Assembly: GCF_900446215.1 (NCBI RefSeq)
Contig: NZ_UAQZ01000001.1
Span: forward strand, 682,001 to 746,000
Direction: 5' to 3'
From: Burkholderia cenocepacia
GTDB taxonomy: Bacteria > Pseudomonadota > Gammaproteobacteria > Burkholderiales > Burkholderiaceae
Length of the DNA stretch: 64,000 bases
Below the pieces are notes generated by a model, which saw nothing but the letters and a program-made list of their open reading frames with translations, was not told where the DNA came from and searched no databases. Position numbers and translations under genes: made by a program. How positions within the stretch are numbered: position 1 is the stretch's first letter; the number at the start of each line of letters is the position of its first letter. Shown here piece by piece: positions 1-10,135 of this stretch.

Positions 1-1291
1 CGAGATTCGCGAGGATCTCGTACTTGATCAGCACCGCGAGCACCGGCACGCTCAGGTAGAACAGCGCGATGAAGAACAGCGTCCAGCCGACCGAGCGCCG
101 TGCCGACGCGACCGACGTGGTCGTGTTGTAGCGCGTCAGGATGTGCGGCAGGCTCGCGGTGCCGAGCGACAGGCACAGCAGCAGCGCGAGGAAGTTCCGC
201 TCGCGCGGCTTGCGTTCATCCTCGCTCGCGGCCGGAAACGGCTCGTGCATCGGCACGGGCGGCTCGGCCCGCGCGAGCAGGTCGTCACGCACCTGCGTCC
301 ACGCCACGCGCGCCGCCGCCGGATCGCGCGGGAAATCGGCCAACTCGCGCTCGCGCAGGCTGATCTCGCGCAGCGGCCCGTTGTGGCGCCGCAGATCCGC
401 GAGCTGGTCGACGAGATGCCGGCGCGCATCCGCGTACGACGCCGGCAACCGGTCGAGCCGCGTCTGGATATCCGCGGCCTGCCGGCGGTATGCATCACGC
501 ACCTGCTGCTCGTCGCGCGCGTCGCGCACCTGCGCCTCGCGCGCCGCGACGCGCTCCATCAGCGTGCCGTAATTGAACTGCGGCACGGGGCCGAGCCCGT
601 TCTTCATCGCGATCAGCGAGACCGGAATCAGGATCGCGCTGATCAGGATGATGTACTGCGCGACCTGGGTCCACGTGACCGCGCGCATTCCGCCGAGAAA
701 CGAGCACACGAGAATGCCCGCGAGCCCGCAGAAGATCCCGATCGCGAAATCGACGCCGATGAAACGCGTCGCGATCAGGCCGATCCCCTGGATCTGCGCG
801 ACGAGGTACACGAACGAACACAGGATCGCCGCGCCGGCCGCGAGCGCGCGCACGGCCGTGCTCGAAAAACGCGTGCCGAGAAAATCCGGAATCGTGTAGC
901 GCGCGAGCTTGCGCACATACGGCGCGAGCAGGAACGCGACGAGGCAGAATCCGCCCGTCCAGCCCATCACGTACGCGAGCGCGTCGTAACCGGTGGCGTA
1001 GAGCGAGCCGGCCAGGCCGATGAAGGACGCGGCCGACAGCCAGTCGGCCGCCGTCGCCATCCCGTTGAACGCGGACGGCACGCGCCGCCCGGCCACGTAG
1101 TACTCGACGAGATCGGACGTGCGCGACAACAACCCGATCACCGCGTACACGGCGATCGGCACGAACAGGAACACGTAGCCGATCCAGACGCCCGAGCCGG
1201 TCGCGCGCTCGATCCGCCACATCAGCAGCACGAAGCCGAGAAACCCGAGCGTATAAAGCGCGTATGCGCGTATCAGTCGACGCGTCAACAT
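1..1291 (-). CDS. sodium:solute symporter (acetate-type, large subunit), C-terminus cut off by window edge
   Basis: The minus-strand frame opens at an ATG at 1291 and stays open to base 1, so only the N-terminal 430 or so residues are seen. It begins MLTRRLIRAYALYTLGFLGF and continues with membrane helices typical of the sodium:solute symporter family (YYVAGRRVPSAFNGMATAAD, TIPDFLGTRF). Roughly residues 235-345 form a long charged, Arg/Glu-rich, probably helical insert between membrane segments. I recall such an insert in the subfamily that pairs with DUF4212 proteins (VC_2705-type). Its start lies 3 bases after the stop of the DUF4212 gene, so the two are co-translated. Acetate or another short-chain acid is the likely substrate because acs lies just upstream on the same strand; this is inferred, not shown. 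Confidence 0.85.
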   Translation of the reverse strand, partial: MLTRRLIRAYALYTLGFLGFVLLMWRIERATGSGVWIGYVFLFVPIAVYAVIGLLSRTSDLVEYYVAGRRVPSAFNGMATAADWLSAASFIGLAGSLYATGYDALAYVMGWTGGFCLVAFLLAPYVRKLARYTIPDFLGTRFSSTAVRALAAGAAILCSFVYLVAQIQGIGLIATRFIGVDFAIGIFCGLAGILVCSFLGGMRAVTWTQVAQYIILISAILIPVSLIAMKNGLGPVPQFNYGTLMERVAAREAQVRDARDEQQVRDAYRRQAADIQTRLDRLPASYADARRHLVDQLADLRRHNGPLREISLRERELADFPRDPAAARVAWTQVRDDLLARAEPPVPMHEPFPAASEDERKPRERNFLALLLCLSLGTASLPHILTRYNTTTSVASARRSVGWTLFFIALFYLSVPVLAVLIKYEILANL

Positions 1292-1294
1292 GAA

Positions 1295-1639
1295 TCAGCG
1301 CCCGCCGTTCGGATGGCCGGCGCGTGCCGCATGCTCGTCGTACGCGCGGCGCAGCGTGCGGTCCGCGCGCTGCATCAGCCCGATGTAGACGACGATCAGC
1401 ACGAGGTAGACGAGAATCGCGCCCTGCGCGCCGACATAGAACGGCAGGCTGAAGCCGGCGAAGCGAATCCCGGCGAGCGCGGGCCCGAAGAACGGCACGA
1501 TGAACGACACCGCGAAGCCGATCACCATCAGCACCGCGATCAGCGCGACGTTGAAGCGCCAGTAGCGCGCATGCGCACGCGCGAGCGGCTCGGGAACGGG
1601 AGGTGGCGCGGCGGGCGCCGAACGGGTCGGAACGGTCAT
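1295..1639 (-). CDS. DUF4212 small subunit of sodium/solute symporter
   Basis: A 114-residue protein from the second possible ATG (MTVPTRS). An ATG five codons upstream (1654) falls inside the terminator hairpin that follows acs, so I prefer the inner start. It has two hydrophobic segments (around residues 28-50 and 65-90) separated by a short FFGPALAGIRF loop, the usual layout of DUF4212 proteins, which accompany sodium:solute symporters. It lies 3 bases before the large symporter subunit. The acs terminator lies directly upstream, so the pair either has its own promoter inside the end of acs or depends on readthrough. Confidence 0.82.
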   Translation of the reverse strand: MTVPTRSAPAAPPPVPEPLARAHARYWRFNVALIAVLMVIGFAVSFIVPFFGPALAGIRFAGFSLPFYVGAQGAILVYLVLIVVYIGLMQRADRTLRRAYDEHAARAGHPNGGR

Positions 1640-1651
1640 GCCGTTATGTAG

Positions 1652-1695
1652 CAAAAAGCCCCTGCGCGGGCAATCGGGATTGCCGCGCAGGGGCT
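1652..1695 (-). terminator. rho-independent terminator after acs
   Basis: A near-perfect 18-bp stem (AGCCCCTGCGCGG arm) with a 4-base loop, followed on the minus strand by TTTTT. It lies 28 bases past the acs stop codon. Confidence 0.85.
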
Positions 1696-1722
1696 CGCGC
1701 GTGACGCGCGACCGGCAGGTGC

Positions 1723-3705
<1,983 letters not shown>

Positions 3706-4024
3706 CGACTACCCCTTGGTGAACATGAATCCTCTGCATGGCGGCGCGATCGTGCGCGCCGCGCGTCGTCTTGGCCGGCGCCTGCGCGCCGCTGTCTCCC
3801 ACCACCCGCACGCGACCGCGAAGGCCTGCGCACGATGCTGCACCGCACCACATCACGCGAACGTGACCCGCGGCTCGGCGGTTTCCACGATAAGCGCTCC
3901 AACTTACCCGTCACTTACGCGGCATGGCCGTTTCGTGCACCGGGCGGCGCGCATCGAGGTCAGCTTTACGCTGTTACAACCGCGACCCTACAATCCTAAC
4001 TGAACTCGCCTTCCGGATTCCAGC
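3706..4024 (+). promoter_or_regulatory. intergenic region with candidate promoter for the DMT transporter
   Basis: A 319-base gap between the divergent acs and DMT genes with no convincing gene. A sigma70-like pair TTTACG (3965-3970) and TACAAT (3989-3994), 18 bases apart, points toward the DMT gene, whose start lies 30 bases further on. I could not pick an acs promoter with confidence. Confidence 0.45.
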
Positions 4025-4933
4025 TTGAATCGCTACGCCCTCTTCCTCATCCTGTCGATGCTGTTCGTCGGCAGCAACGTCGGTATCGGTAAATCCATCG
4101 TTGCATTCGTTCCCGTCGCCATCCTCGCCACGCTGCGCTTCGTGATCGCGATCGCCGTGCTGTGGCCGCTGTTCAGCCCCGTGAAGATGCGTGCGGTCAA
4201 GCGCGGCGAATGGCTGAACCTGTTCCTGCAGGCCTTCTTCGGCACCTTCATGTTCACGCTGCTGATGCTCAACGGCGTGCAGCGCACGAGCGCGGTGGCC
4301 GCGGGCGTCATCACGAGCACGATCCCGGCGATCGTCGCGCTGTTCGCATGGCTGATCCTGCGTGAAAAACCGAACGGCCGTGCGCTCGTGTCGATCGCGC
4401 TCGCGATCGTCGGCGTCGTGACGATCAATCTCGCCAACGGCAGCGCATCCGGTCACGGCACGCCAGGCGACGCGTCCGGCTCGCTCACCGGCAACCTGCT
4501 GATCCTCGGCGCGGTGTGCTGCGAATCGATCTACGTGATCCTGTCGCGCCGGCTCACGCAGACGCTCGCACCGATCGACATCTGCGCGTACACGCACCTG
4601 TTCGGCCTGTTCCTGATGCTGCCGCTCGGCGCGACCGCGCTGTGGCACTTCGATTACGCGAGCGTGCCGGCCGGCACCTGGGCGCTCGTCGTCTGGTACG
4701 GACTATCGGCCAGCATCTTCTCGTTCTGGCTGTGGATGAAGGGCATCCGGCACGTGCCGGGCAGCCTCGCCGGCGTGTTCAGCGCGGTGCTGCCGATCGC
4801 CGCGGCCGCGTACGGCATCGCGTTCCTCGGGGAGCGCCCGACGCTCGCGCACGGCGTCGCGCTCGCGTGCGTCGTCGCCGGCATCGTGCTCGCGAGCCTG
4901 CGCGTGAAACGCGTGCCGGCCGCGGCCTCCTGA
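4025..4933 (+). CDS. EamA/DMT-family transporter
   Basis: A 302-residue integral membrane protein with about ten hydrophobic helices in two EamA-type halves. The first half ends near the polar linker GSASGHGTPGDASGSLTG (around residues 138-157). The second half contains the typical WYGLSASIFSFWLWMKGIRHV and LPIAAAAYGIAFLGERP stretches. The start appears to be TTG (MNRYALFLIL), since no ATG lies in frame at the natural beginning of the first helix. Family members export metabolites or amino acids; the substrate here is unknown. Confidence 0.88.
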   Translation: MNRYALFLILSMLFVGSNVGIGKSIVAFVPVAILATLRFVIAIAVLWPLFSPVKMRAVKRGEWLNLFLQAFFGTFMFTLLMLNGVQRTSAVAAGVITSTIPAIVALFAWLILREKPNGRALVSIALAIVGVVTINLANGSASGHGTPGDASGSLTGNLLILGAVCCESIYVILSRRLTQTLAPIDICAYTHLFGLFLMLPLGATALWHFDYASVPAGTWALVVWYGLSASIFSFWLWMKGIRHVPGSLAGVFSAVLPIAAAAYGIAFLGERPTLAHGVALACVVAGIVLASLRVKRVPAAAS

Positions 4934-5045
4934 TCCGTCCCCGGGCGTGCCGGCGCGTCGCTGCAGTCGCGCCGGCCGACGCGTTACAATAGCGCGCCTT
5001 TTCAAGATTACCCCCGATACCTGCGCACCGCGCCCGTACCCCGAC

Positions 5046-5630
5046 ATGTCCGCCCCGCACTCGCCCGGCCATCCCGGCCGTCGCCCGCTTCGCCCCCTCC
5101 CCGCGCTGATTTTCATGAGCCGCTGGCTCCAGGTTCCGCTCTATCTGGGCCTGATCGTCGCGCAGGCCGTCTACGTGTTCCTGTTCCTGAAAGAAGTGTG
5201 GCACCTGCTGTCGCATGCGACGGGCCTCGACGAAATCAGCGTGATGCTCGCCGTGCTCGGCCTGATCGACGTGGTGATGATCTCGAACCTGCTGATCATG
5301 GTGATCGTCGGCGGGTATGAAACGTTCGTGTCGCGGCTCGGCATCGAGGGCCATCCCGACGAGCCCGAATGGCTCGACCACGTGAACGCGGGCGTGCTGA
5401 AGGTCAAGCTGTCGATGGCGCTGATCAGCATTTCGTCGATCCATCTGCTGAAGACCTTCATCAACCCCGACCAGCACACGACGCACGCGATCATGTGGCA
5501 GGTGATCATCCACGTGTCGTTCCTCGTGTCGGCGCTCGTGATGGCGTGGGTCGATCGCCTGACGACGCACACGCACCCGGCCCATTTCCACGAGGCGCAC
5601 GCACCCGCGGCGTCCCGACCGGCGGCCTGA
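5046..5630 (+). CDS. UPF0114 (YqhA-like) inner-membrane protein
   Basis: A 194-residue protein from the ATG at 5046 (MSAPHSPGHP); an ATG at 5115 (MSRWLQVPL) is also possible and matches the family N-terminus better. The frame extends further upstream without plausible coding character. It has four hydrophobic segments and the family pattern ISNLLIMVIVGGYETFVSRL with KVKLSMALISISSIHLL. Function is unknown for the family. A TACAAT element at 4985-4990 may be its -10 box. fumarase begins 44 bases downstream on the same strand. Confidence 0.85.
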   Translation: MSAPHSPGHPGRRPLRPLPALIFMSRWLQVPLYLGLIVAQAVYVFLFLKEVWHLLSHATGLDEISVMLAVLGLIDVVMISNLLIMVIVGGYETFVSRLGIEGHPDEPEWLDHVNAGVLKVKLSMALISISSIHLLKTFINPDQHTTHAIMWQVIIHVSFLVSALVMAWVDRLTTHTHPAHFHEAHAPAASRPAA

Positions 5631-5674
5631 ACCGTCGGCAACATATTCCCCACTGTCCCCACAGAGTCTCAGCC

Positions 5675-7198
5675 ATGACCGTCATCAAACAGGAAGACCT
5701 GATCCAGAGCATCGCGGATTCGCTGCAGTACATCAGCTACTACCACCCGCTCGACTACATCCAGGCCCTCGGCCGCGCGTACGAGCTGGAAGAGAGTCCG
5801 GCGGCGAAGGACGCGATCGCGCAGATCCTCACGAACAGCCGCATGTGCGCGGAAGGCCGCCGCCCGATCTGCCAGGACACCGGCATCGTCACGATCTTCG
5901 TGAAGGTCGGCATGGACGTGCGCTGGGACGGCGCGACGATGGGCCTCACCGACATGATCAACGAAGGTGTGCGCCGCGGCTACACGCACCCGGACAACGT
6001 GCTGCGCGCGTCGATCGTCAATCCGCCGGAAGGCGCCCGCAAGAACACCAAGGACAACACGCCGGCCGTGATCCACTACGAGATCGTGCCGGGCGACAAG
6101 GTCGACGTGCAGGTCGCCGCGAAGGGCGGCGGCTCGGAGAACAAGTCGAAGTTCGTGATGCTGAACCCGTCCGATTCGATCGTCGACTGGGTGCTGAAGA
6201 CGGTCCCGACGATGGGCGCCGGCTGGTGCCCGCCGGGCATGCTCGGGATCGGCATCGGCGGCACCGCCGAGAAGGCGATGCTGATGGCGAAGGAATCGCT
6301 GATGGAGCCGATCGACATCCAGGAAATCATCGCGCGCGGCCCGAAGGACTGGATCGAGGAACTGCGTGTCGAACTGCACGAGAAGGTCAACGCGCTCGGC
6401 ATCGGCGCGCAGGGCCTCGGCGGCCTCGCGACCGTGCTCGACGTGAAGATCATGGCGGCGCCGACGCACGCGGCCTCGAAGCCGGTCGCACTGATCCCGA
6501 ATTGCGCGGCCACGCGCCACGCGCACTTCGTGCTCGACGGCTCGGGCCCGGCCAAGCTGGAAGCGCCGTCGCTCGACGCTTGGCCGAAGGTGCAGTGGGA
6601 ACCGAACACGGAAACCAGCAAGCGCGTCGACCTGAACACGCTGACGCCGGAAGAAGTCGCGAGCTGGACGCCGGGCCAGACGCTGCTGCTGTCGGGCAAG
6701 ATGCTCACCGGCCGCGACGCCGCGCACAAGCGCATCGCCGACATGCTCGCGAAGGGCGAGAAGCTGCCGGTCGACTTCACGAACCGCGTGATCTACTACG
6801 TCGGCCCGGTCGATCCGGTGCGTGACGAAGTGGTCGGCCCGGCCGGCCCGACGACGGCCACGCGCATGGACAAGTTCACCGAGACGATGCTCGCTCAGAC
6901 GGGTCTGATCTCGATGGTCGGCAAGGCCGAACGCGGCCCGGTCGCGATCGACGCGATCAAGAAGCACAAGGCGGCCTACCTGATGGCGGTCGGCGGCGCG
7001 GCCTACCTCGTGTCGAAGGCGATCCGCGGCGCGAAGGTGCTCGCGTTCGAAGACCTCGGCATGGAAGCGATCTACGAGTTCGACGTGCAGGACATGCCGG
7101 TGACGGTCGCCGTCGATTCGTCGGGCACGTCGGTGCACCAGACGGGTCCGAAGGAATGGCAGGCGAAGATCGGCAAGATCCCGGTCGCCACCGCTTAA
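5675..7198 (+). CDS. fumA: fumarate hydratase, class I (4Fe-4S)
   Basis: A 507-residue iron-sulfur fumarase interconverting fumarate and malate in the TCA cycle. The frame is open far upstream, but homology begins at MTVIKQEDLI, so I chose that ATG. Cysteines expected to hold the 4Fe-4S cluster occur in RRPICQDTGI, GAGWCPPGMLGIGIGG and LIPNCAATRHAHF. The C-terminal beta domain carries LLLSGKMLTGRDAAHKRI and YVGPVDP. Length is normal for the class I single-chain enzyme. It needs iron, which fits its place at the edge of the iron gene island, although that proximity may be chance. A terminator follows directly. Confidence 0.96.
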   Translation: MTVIKQEDLIQSIADSLQYISYYHPLDYIQALGRAYELEESPAAKDAIAQILTNSRMCAEGRRPICQDTGIVTIFVKVGMDVRWDGATMGLTDMINEGVRRGYTHPDNVLRASIVNPPEGARKNTKDNTPAVIHYEIVPGDKVDVQVAAKGGGSENKSKFVMLNPSDSIVDWVLKTVPTMGAGWCPPGMLGIGIGGTAEKAMLMAKESLMEPIDIQEIIARGPKDWIEELRVELHEKVNALGIGAQGLGGLATVLDVKIMAAPTHAASKPVALIPNCAATRHAHFVLDGSGPAKLEAPSLDAWPKVQWEPNTETSKRVDLNTLTPEEVASWTPGQTLLLSGKMLTGRDAAHKRIADMLAKGEKLPVDFTNRVIYYVGPVDPVRDEVVGPAGPTTATRMDKFTETMLAQTGLISMVGKAERGPVAIDAIKKHKAAYLMAVGGAAYLVSKAIRGAKVLAFEDLGMEAIYEFDVQDMPVTVAVDSSGTSVHQTGPKEWQAKIGKIPVATA

Positions 7199-7212
7199 GC
7201 GCGATCGAACGA

Positions 7213-7240
7213 AAGGCCGGACGGGAGTCCGGCCTTTTTA
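7213..7240 (+). terminator. rho-independent terminator after fumarase
   Basis: The stem AGGCCGGAC/GTCCGGCCT with loop GGGA is followed by TTTTT, 15 bases past the fumarase stop. Confidence 0.88.
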
Positions 7241-7261
7241 CTTCTCATTCTCATTATTGTG
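7241..7261 (+). promoter_or_regulatory. Fur-box-like repeats upstream of bfr
   Basis: The minus-strand reading CACAATAATGAGAATGAGAAG contains consecutive AATAAT/GAGAAT/GAGAAG hexamers resembling the classical Fur box; about 11 of 19 positions match GATAATGATAATCATTATC. A second GATTCTCATTA lies at 7281-7291. It lies about 130 bases before the bfr start. Confidence 0.45.
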
Positions 7262-7392
7262 TTCGGCCGGTTATTCGAGGCTGATTCTCATTACACGCAA
7301 AAGGCAGGCCCGACAAGGCTTCGAGGCTTGGCTTTTCTCGTTCGAGCGATTATCGTTCGGTTTCTGAAGCCCCACTGAACAAGGAAACAGCC

Positions 7393-7869
7393 ATGCAAGG
7401 CGACAAGAAAGTCATCGAATATCTGAACGCCCAACTGAAGAATGAACTCACGGCGATCAACCAGTACTTCCTGCATGCGCGCATGTACAAGCACTGGGGC
7501 CTCGACAAGCTCGGCAAGCACGAATACGACGAGTCGATCGGCGAAATGAAGCACGCCGACTGGCTGATCGAGCGCGTGTTCATGCTCGACGGCCTGCCGA
7601 ACCTGCAGGACCTGCACAAGCTGCTCGTCGGCGAGGAAACCGAAGAGATCCTGAAGTGCGACCTGAAGCTCGAGCAGATCTCGCAGTCCACCTGCAAGGA
7701 AGCGATCGCCTACTGCGAATCGGTGCGCGACTACGTGTCGCGCGAGATCTTCGAAAAGATCCTCGACGACACCGAAGAGCACATCGACTGGCTCGAAACG
7801 CAGATCGACCTGATCGGCAAGGTCGGCCTGCAGAACTATCAGCAAACGATGATGGGTTCGCCCGAGTAA
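7393..7869 (+). CDS. bfr: bacterioferritin
   Basis: A 158-residue haem-containing ferritin that stores iron as a 24-mer. The haem ligand Met52 and diiron ligands Glu18, Glu51, His54, Glu94 and His130 are all in place by alignment with E. coli Bfr as I recall it. The position of the sixth ligand, Glu127, is Thr here, with Glu at 128 and 129 ([11 protein letters not shown]). Length equals E. coli Bfr exactly. The [11 protein letters not shown] motif is also typical. An AAGGAAA ribosome-binding site precedes the ATG. Its reductase partner bfd lies 1 kb downstream, separated by murI, so storage and release are encoded together. Confidence 0.96.
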   Translation: MQGDKKVIEYLNAQLKNELTAINQYFLHARMYKHWGLDKLGKHEYDESIGEMKHADWLIERVFMLDGLPNLQDLHKLLVGEETEEILKCDLKLEQISQSTCKEAIAYCESVRDYVSREIFEKILDDTEEHIDWLETQIDLIGKVGLQNYQQTMMGSPE

Positions 7870-7903
7870 TCGCGCCGCCTGCCAGCCTGCCGCCCGCCTG
7901 ACG

Positions 7904-8761
7904 ATGACGAACCCGTCCGACGCTACCGCGCTGCGCGCCGCCGCCCCTGTCGGCATCTTCGACTCGGGGCTCGGCGGCCTGTCGGTGCTGCGCGCCGCGC
8001 GCGCGCACCTGCCCGACGAATCGTTCGTCTACGTCGCCGACTCGCACCACGCGCCGTACGGCCCGCGCGACGAAGCCTTCATTACGGAACGCACGCTGGC
8101 CATCGGCGAGTGGCTCGCCCGCGAAGGCGCGAAAGCGCTCGTCATCGCATGCAACACGGCAACGGCCCGGGCGATCGCGGCCATCCGCGAACGCCTGTCG
8201 ATCCCGCTCGTCGGTGTCGAGCCGGGCATCAAGCCGGCCGCCGCGCTGTCCGCGACCGGCGTCGCGGGCGTCCTCGCCACGCAATCGACGTTGAACAGCC
8301 CGCGCTTCCAGGCGCTGCTCGACCGCTACGGCGCCGGCCGCCGCTTCATCTGCCAACCCGGCCACGGGCTCGTCGAAGCGATCGAACGCGGCGACACGAA
8401 CTCGCCCGCGTTGCGCGCGCTGCTCGAGCGTTACATCCAGCCGATGCTCGACGACGGCGCCGATACGCTGGTACTCGGCTGCACGCACTACCCGTTCTTC
8501 ACAGAAACGATTCGTGACCTTGTTGGCGAGCGCCTGACGATCGTCGACACGAGCGACGCCATCGCCCGCCAGCTTGCGCGGGTCCTCGACGAACGCGGGC
8601 TGCGCGCCCCGGCCGGCACGCACGCCGCGCCGCCGCGTTTCTGCTCGACCAGCGACGGTCTGCAGCTACGCGCGCTCGCCTCGACGCTGCTCGGCCTCGA
8701 CGCGCCGGTCGAATCCGTCACCATTTCCTCGCCGAACGCGCGCGCCTGCGCGACCGCCTGA
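7904..8761 (+). CDS. murI: glutamate racemase
   Basis: A 285-residue cytoplasmic enzyme that makes D-glutamate for peptidoglycan. The two catalytic cysteines are Cys83 in ACNTATA and Cys193 in GCTHYPF, with the N-terminal GIFDSGLGGLSVL motif (Asp20-Ser21) and the YVADSHHAPYG loop. The start at 7904 lies 34 bases after bfr, so it may be read through from the bfr promoter. This bfr-murI-bfd order places a cell-wall gene inside an iron cluster without an obvious functional reason. Confidence 0.96.
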   Translation: MTNPSDATALRAAAPVGIFDSGLGGLSVLRAARAHLPDESFVYVADSHHAPYGPRDEAFITERTLAIGEWLAREGAKALVIACNTATARAIAAIRERLSIPLVGVEPGIKPAAALSATGVAGVLATQSTLNSPRFQALLDRYGAGRRFICQPGHGLVEAIERGDTNSPALRALLERYIQPMLDDGADTLVLGCTHYPFFTETIRDLVGERLTIVDTSDAIARQLARVLDERGLRAPAGTHAAPPRFCSTSDGLQLRALASTLLGLDAPVESVTISSPNARACATA

Positions 8762-8851
8762 CACGGGGGCCGGCACGCCGGACGCTCTCGGCGGCCTGAC
8801 CGCCCCGCCGTTTCAAGGGTCCGATGACCTTAAAAAAAGCCCGACCCAGGC

Positions 8852-8887
8852 TTGTCAACACCCGCAAAATTAATGATAATAATTCGC
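8852..8887 (+). promoter_or_regulatory. bfd promoter overlapped by a Fur box
   Basis: TTGTCA (8852-8857) and GATAAT (8875-8880) are separated by exactly 17 bases. The bases 8869-8887 match the 19-bp Fur consensus at 14 positions and cover the -10 element, so iron-loaded Fur should block this promoter. This is the best Fur site in the window. Confidence 0.75.
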
Positions 8888-8913
8888 ATTAACGTTAGCT
8901 ATCGCAACTCATC

Positions 8914-9150
8914 ATGATCGTCTGCGTGTGCAAGTCTGTTTCCGATCGCAAGATTCGCGCGTCCCTCGCCGAGGGCGTGAACTCTTTCGATGAACTCCAG
9001 TTCGAGCTCGGCGTGGCCACGTGCTGCGGCAAGTGCGAGGAGTCCGTACGCGACCTCATGGCCGAGCAAGGCGTCTGCGCGAGCCGGTGCGGCGTCGAGC
9101 ATCATGCGCATCCGATCCCGGTCACGTTCTACGACCGCAAGGCGGCCTGA
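8914..9150 (+). CDS. bfd: bacterioferritin-associated ferredoxin
   Basis: A 78-residue [2Fe-2S] protein. Cysteines 4, 6, 38 and 41 (MIVCVCKSVS and TCCGKC) give the CXC-x31-CXXC pattern of Bfd, which binds Bfr and passes electrons to its haem so that stored iron is released. An extra Cys37 directly precedes Cys38, and two further cysteines lie in the C-terminal tail (GVCASRCGVEHHAH), which also holds a His pair. The Fur box over its promoter fits induction under iron limitation, the condition in which stored iron is needed. Confidence 0.95.
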   Translation: MIVCVCKSVSDRKIRASLAEGVNSFDELQFELGVATCCGKCEESVRDLMAEQGVCASRCGVEHHAHPIPVTFYDRKAA

Positions 9151-9254
9151 GCGGCGCCGAGCGTGCGCATGCGGCCCAGGCCGCATTTTTTGTTTTGACC
9201 GTCAGCAAGCCACCGTCCGCGCGAGCCAACGGCTTACCTGTCAAGGAGCCTGTG

Positions 9255-9317
9255 ATGGAATTGCTGATCGGATTCGTAACCACCGTTTGCATCTCGCTGC
9301 TGATTTTCCGCAAGTGA
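9255..9317 (+). CDS. 20-residue single-pass membrane peptide
   Basis: ATG at 9255 preceded by AAGGAG at a good distance, encoding MELLIGFVTTVCISLLIFRK and a TGA stop. About 15 of the 20 residues form one hydrophobic helix, with Glu at the start and Arg-Lys at the end. It is too short for normal gene callers. It sits between bfd and tonB on the same strand with no terminator in between, so it is probably Fur-controlled with them. A role as an accessory of the TonB-ExbBD complex is only a guess from position. Confidence 0.6.
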   Translation: MELLIGFVTTVCISLLIFRK

Positions 9318-9368
9318 TGCCGATTCACCCGCCGCGCCCCGGGTGCGACGTCGTTCTTTCAAGCTAAC

Positions 9369-10100
9369 ATGCAGGCTTCGCATCTCGCTCCTGCCGGCGC
9401 CATGCCGGCTGCACCACGTATGAATCCCCGAGTGATCGTCGTCGCGGTCGGTGTGCTTGCCGCACACGCGATCATGCTGACGGCCGCGTGGCTCCATCGC
9501 AACGCGCCGCCGCCGAAATCGGTCGAGGTCCAGACGATCACCGCGCAGCTCATCACGCCCGCGCCGATCGCGCAGCAGGTCGCGGCCGAGTCGATCCCGC
9601 AGCCCGCGCCGCCGAAGCCGGTGCCGCGCGTGAAGCCGAAGGTCGAACCGAAGCCGGTGCAGAAGGCGGCGAAGCCGACCCCGCAGCCGGTTGCGCCCTC
9701 GCCCGCCCCGTCGCCTACACCCGCTCCCGCCGCCGATCCGACACCGGCGCCCGCCGCGCCCGCTCCCGCCGCACCGGCCGCCACGCCGGGCCCGGCGCGC
9801 GAAACGATGCAGGTCAGCGCGCCGAAGAACGTGCCGACGCTCCAATGCAACTTCGTGAAGCCCGACTATCCGTCGATGTCGCGCCGCCGCGGCGAATCGG
9901 GCACCGCCTATGTTCACTTCGTCGTCGGCGTGACCGGCAAGATCGAAAGCATCGATCTGCAGAAGAGCAGCGGCTATCCGCGCCTCGACGATGCCGCACT
10001 CGACGCGATGCGCTCGACCACCTGCCGTCCGTACATCGAGAACGGCCAGGCGATCCGCGCCGCCCGCACACAGCCCTACAGCTTCGGGCTCACCGACTAA
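9369..10100 (+). CDS. tonB: energy transducer TonB
   Basis: A 243-residue periplasm-spanning protein linking ExbBD to outer-membrane receptors for siderophores and haem. One N-terminal membrane helix (VIVVAVGVLAAHAIMLTAAW, about residues 20-39) is followed by a long Pro/Lys/Ala-rich rod (about 70-145) and a C-terminal TonB domain (CNFVKPDYPSMSRRRGESGT onward) with the expected GESGTAYVHFVV and SSGYPRLDDAALDAM motifs. The ATG at 9420 (MNPRVIVVAV) is an alternative start, since no strong ribosome-binding site precedes 9369. It is followed 35 bases later by exbB. Confidence 0.94.
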   Translation: MQASHLAPAGAMPAAPRMNPRVIVVAVGVLAAHAIMLTAAWLHRNAPPPKSVEVQTITAQLITPAPIAQQVAAESIPQPAPPKPVPRVKPKVEPKPVQKAAKPTPQPVAPSPAPSPTPAPAADPTPAPAAPAPAAPAATPGPARETMQVSAPKNVPTLQCNFVKPDYPSMSRRRGESGTAYVHFVVGVTGKIESIDLQKSSGYPRLDDAALDAMRSTTCRPYIENGQAIRAARTQPYSFGLTD

Positions 10101-10135
10101 CCTGCCTCATCCGGAAGATTCAAAGGAAACAAAAA

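Noticed and set aside
143..1651. A 502-residue plus-strand frame over the symporter genes
   Set aside because: Its product is an Arg/His/Asp-rich low-complexity sequence; the opposite strand encodes clear membrane proteins. GC-rich genomes give such antisense frames freely.
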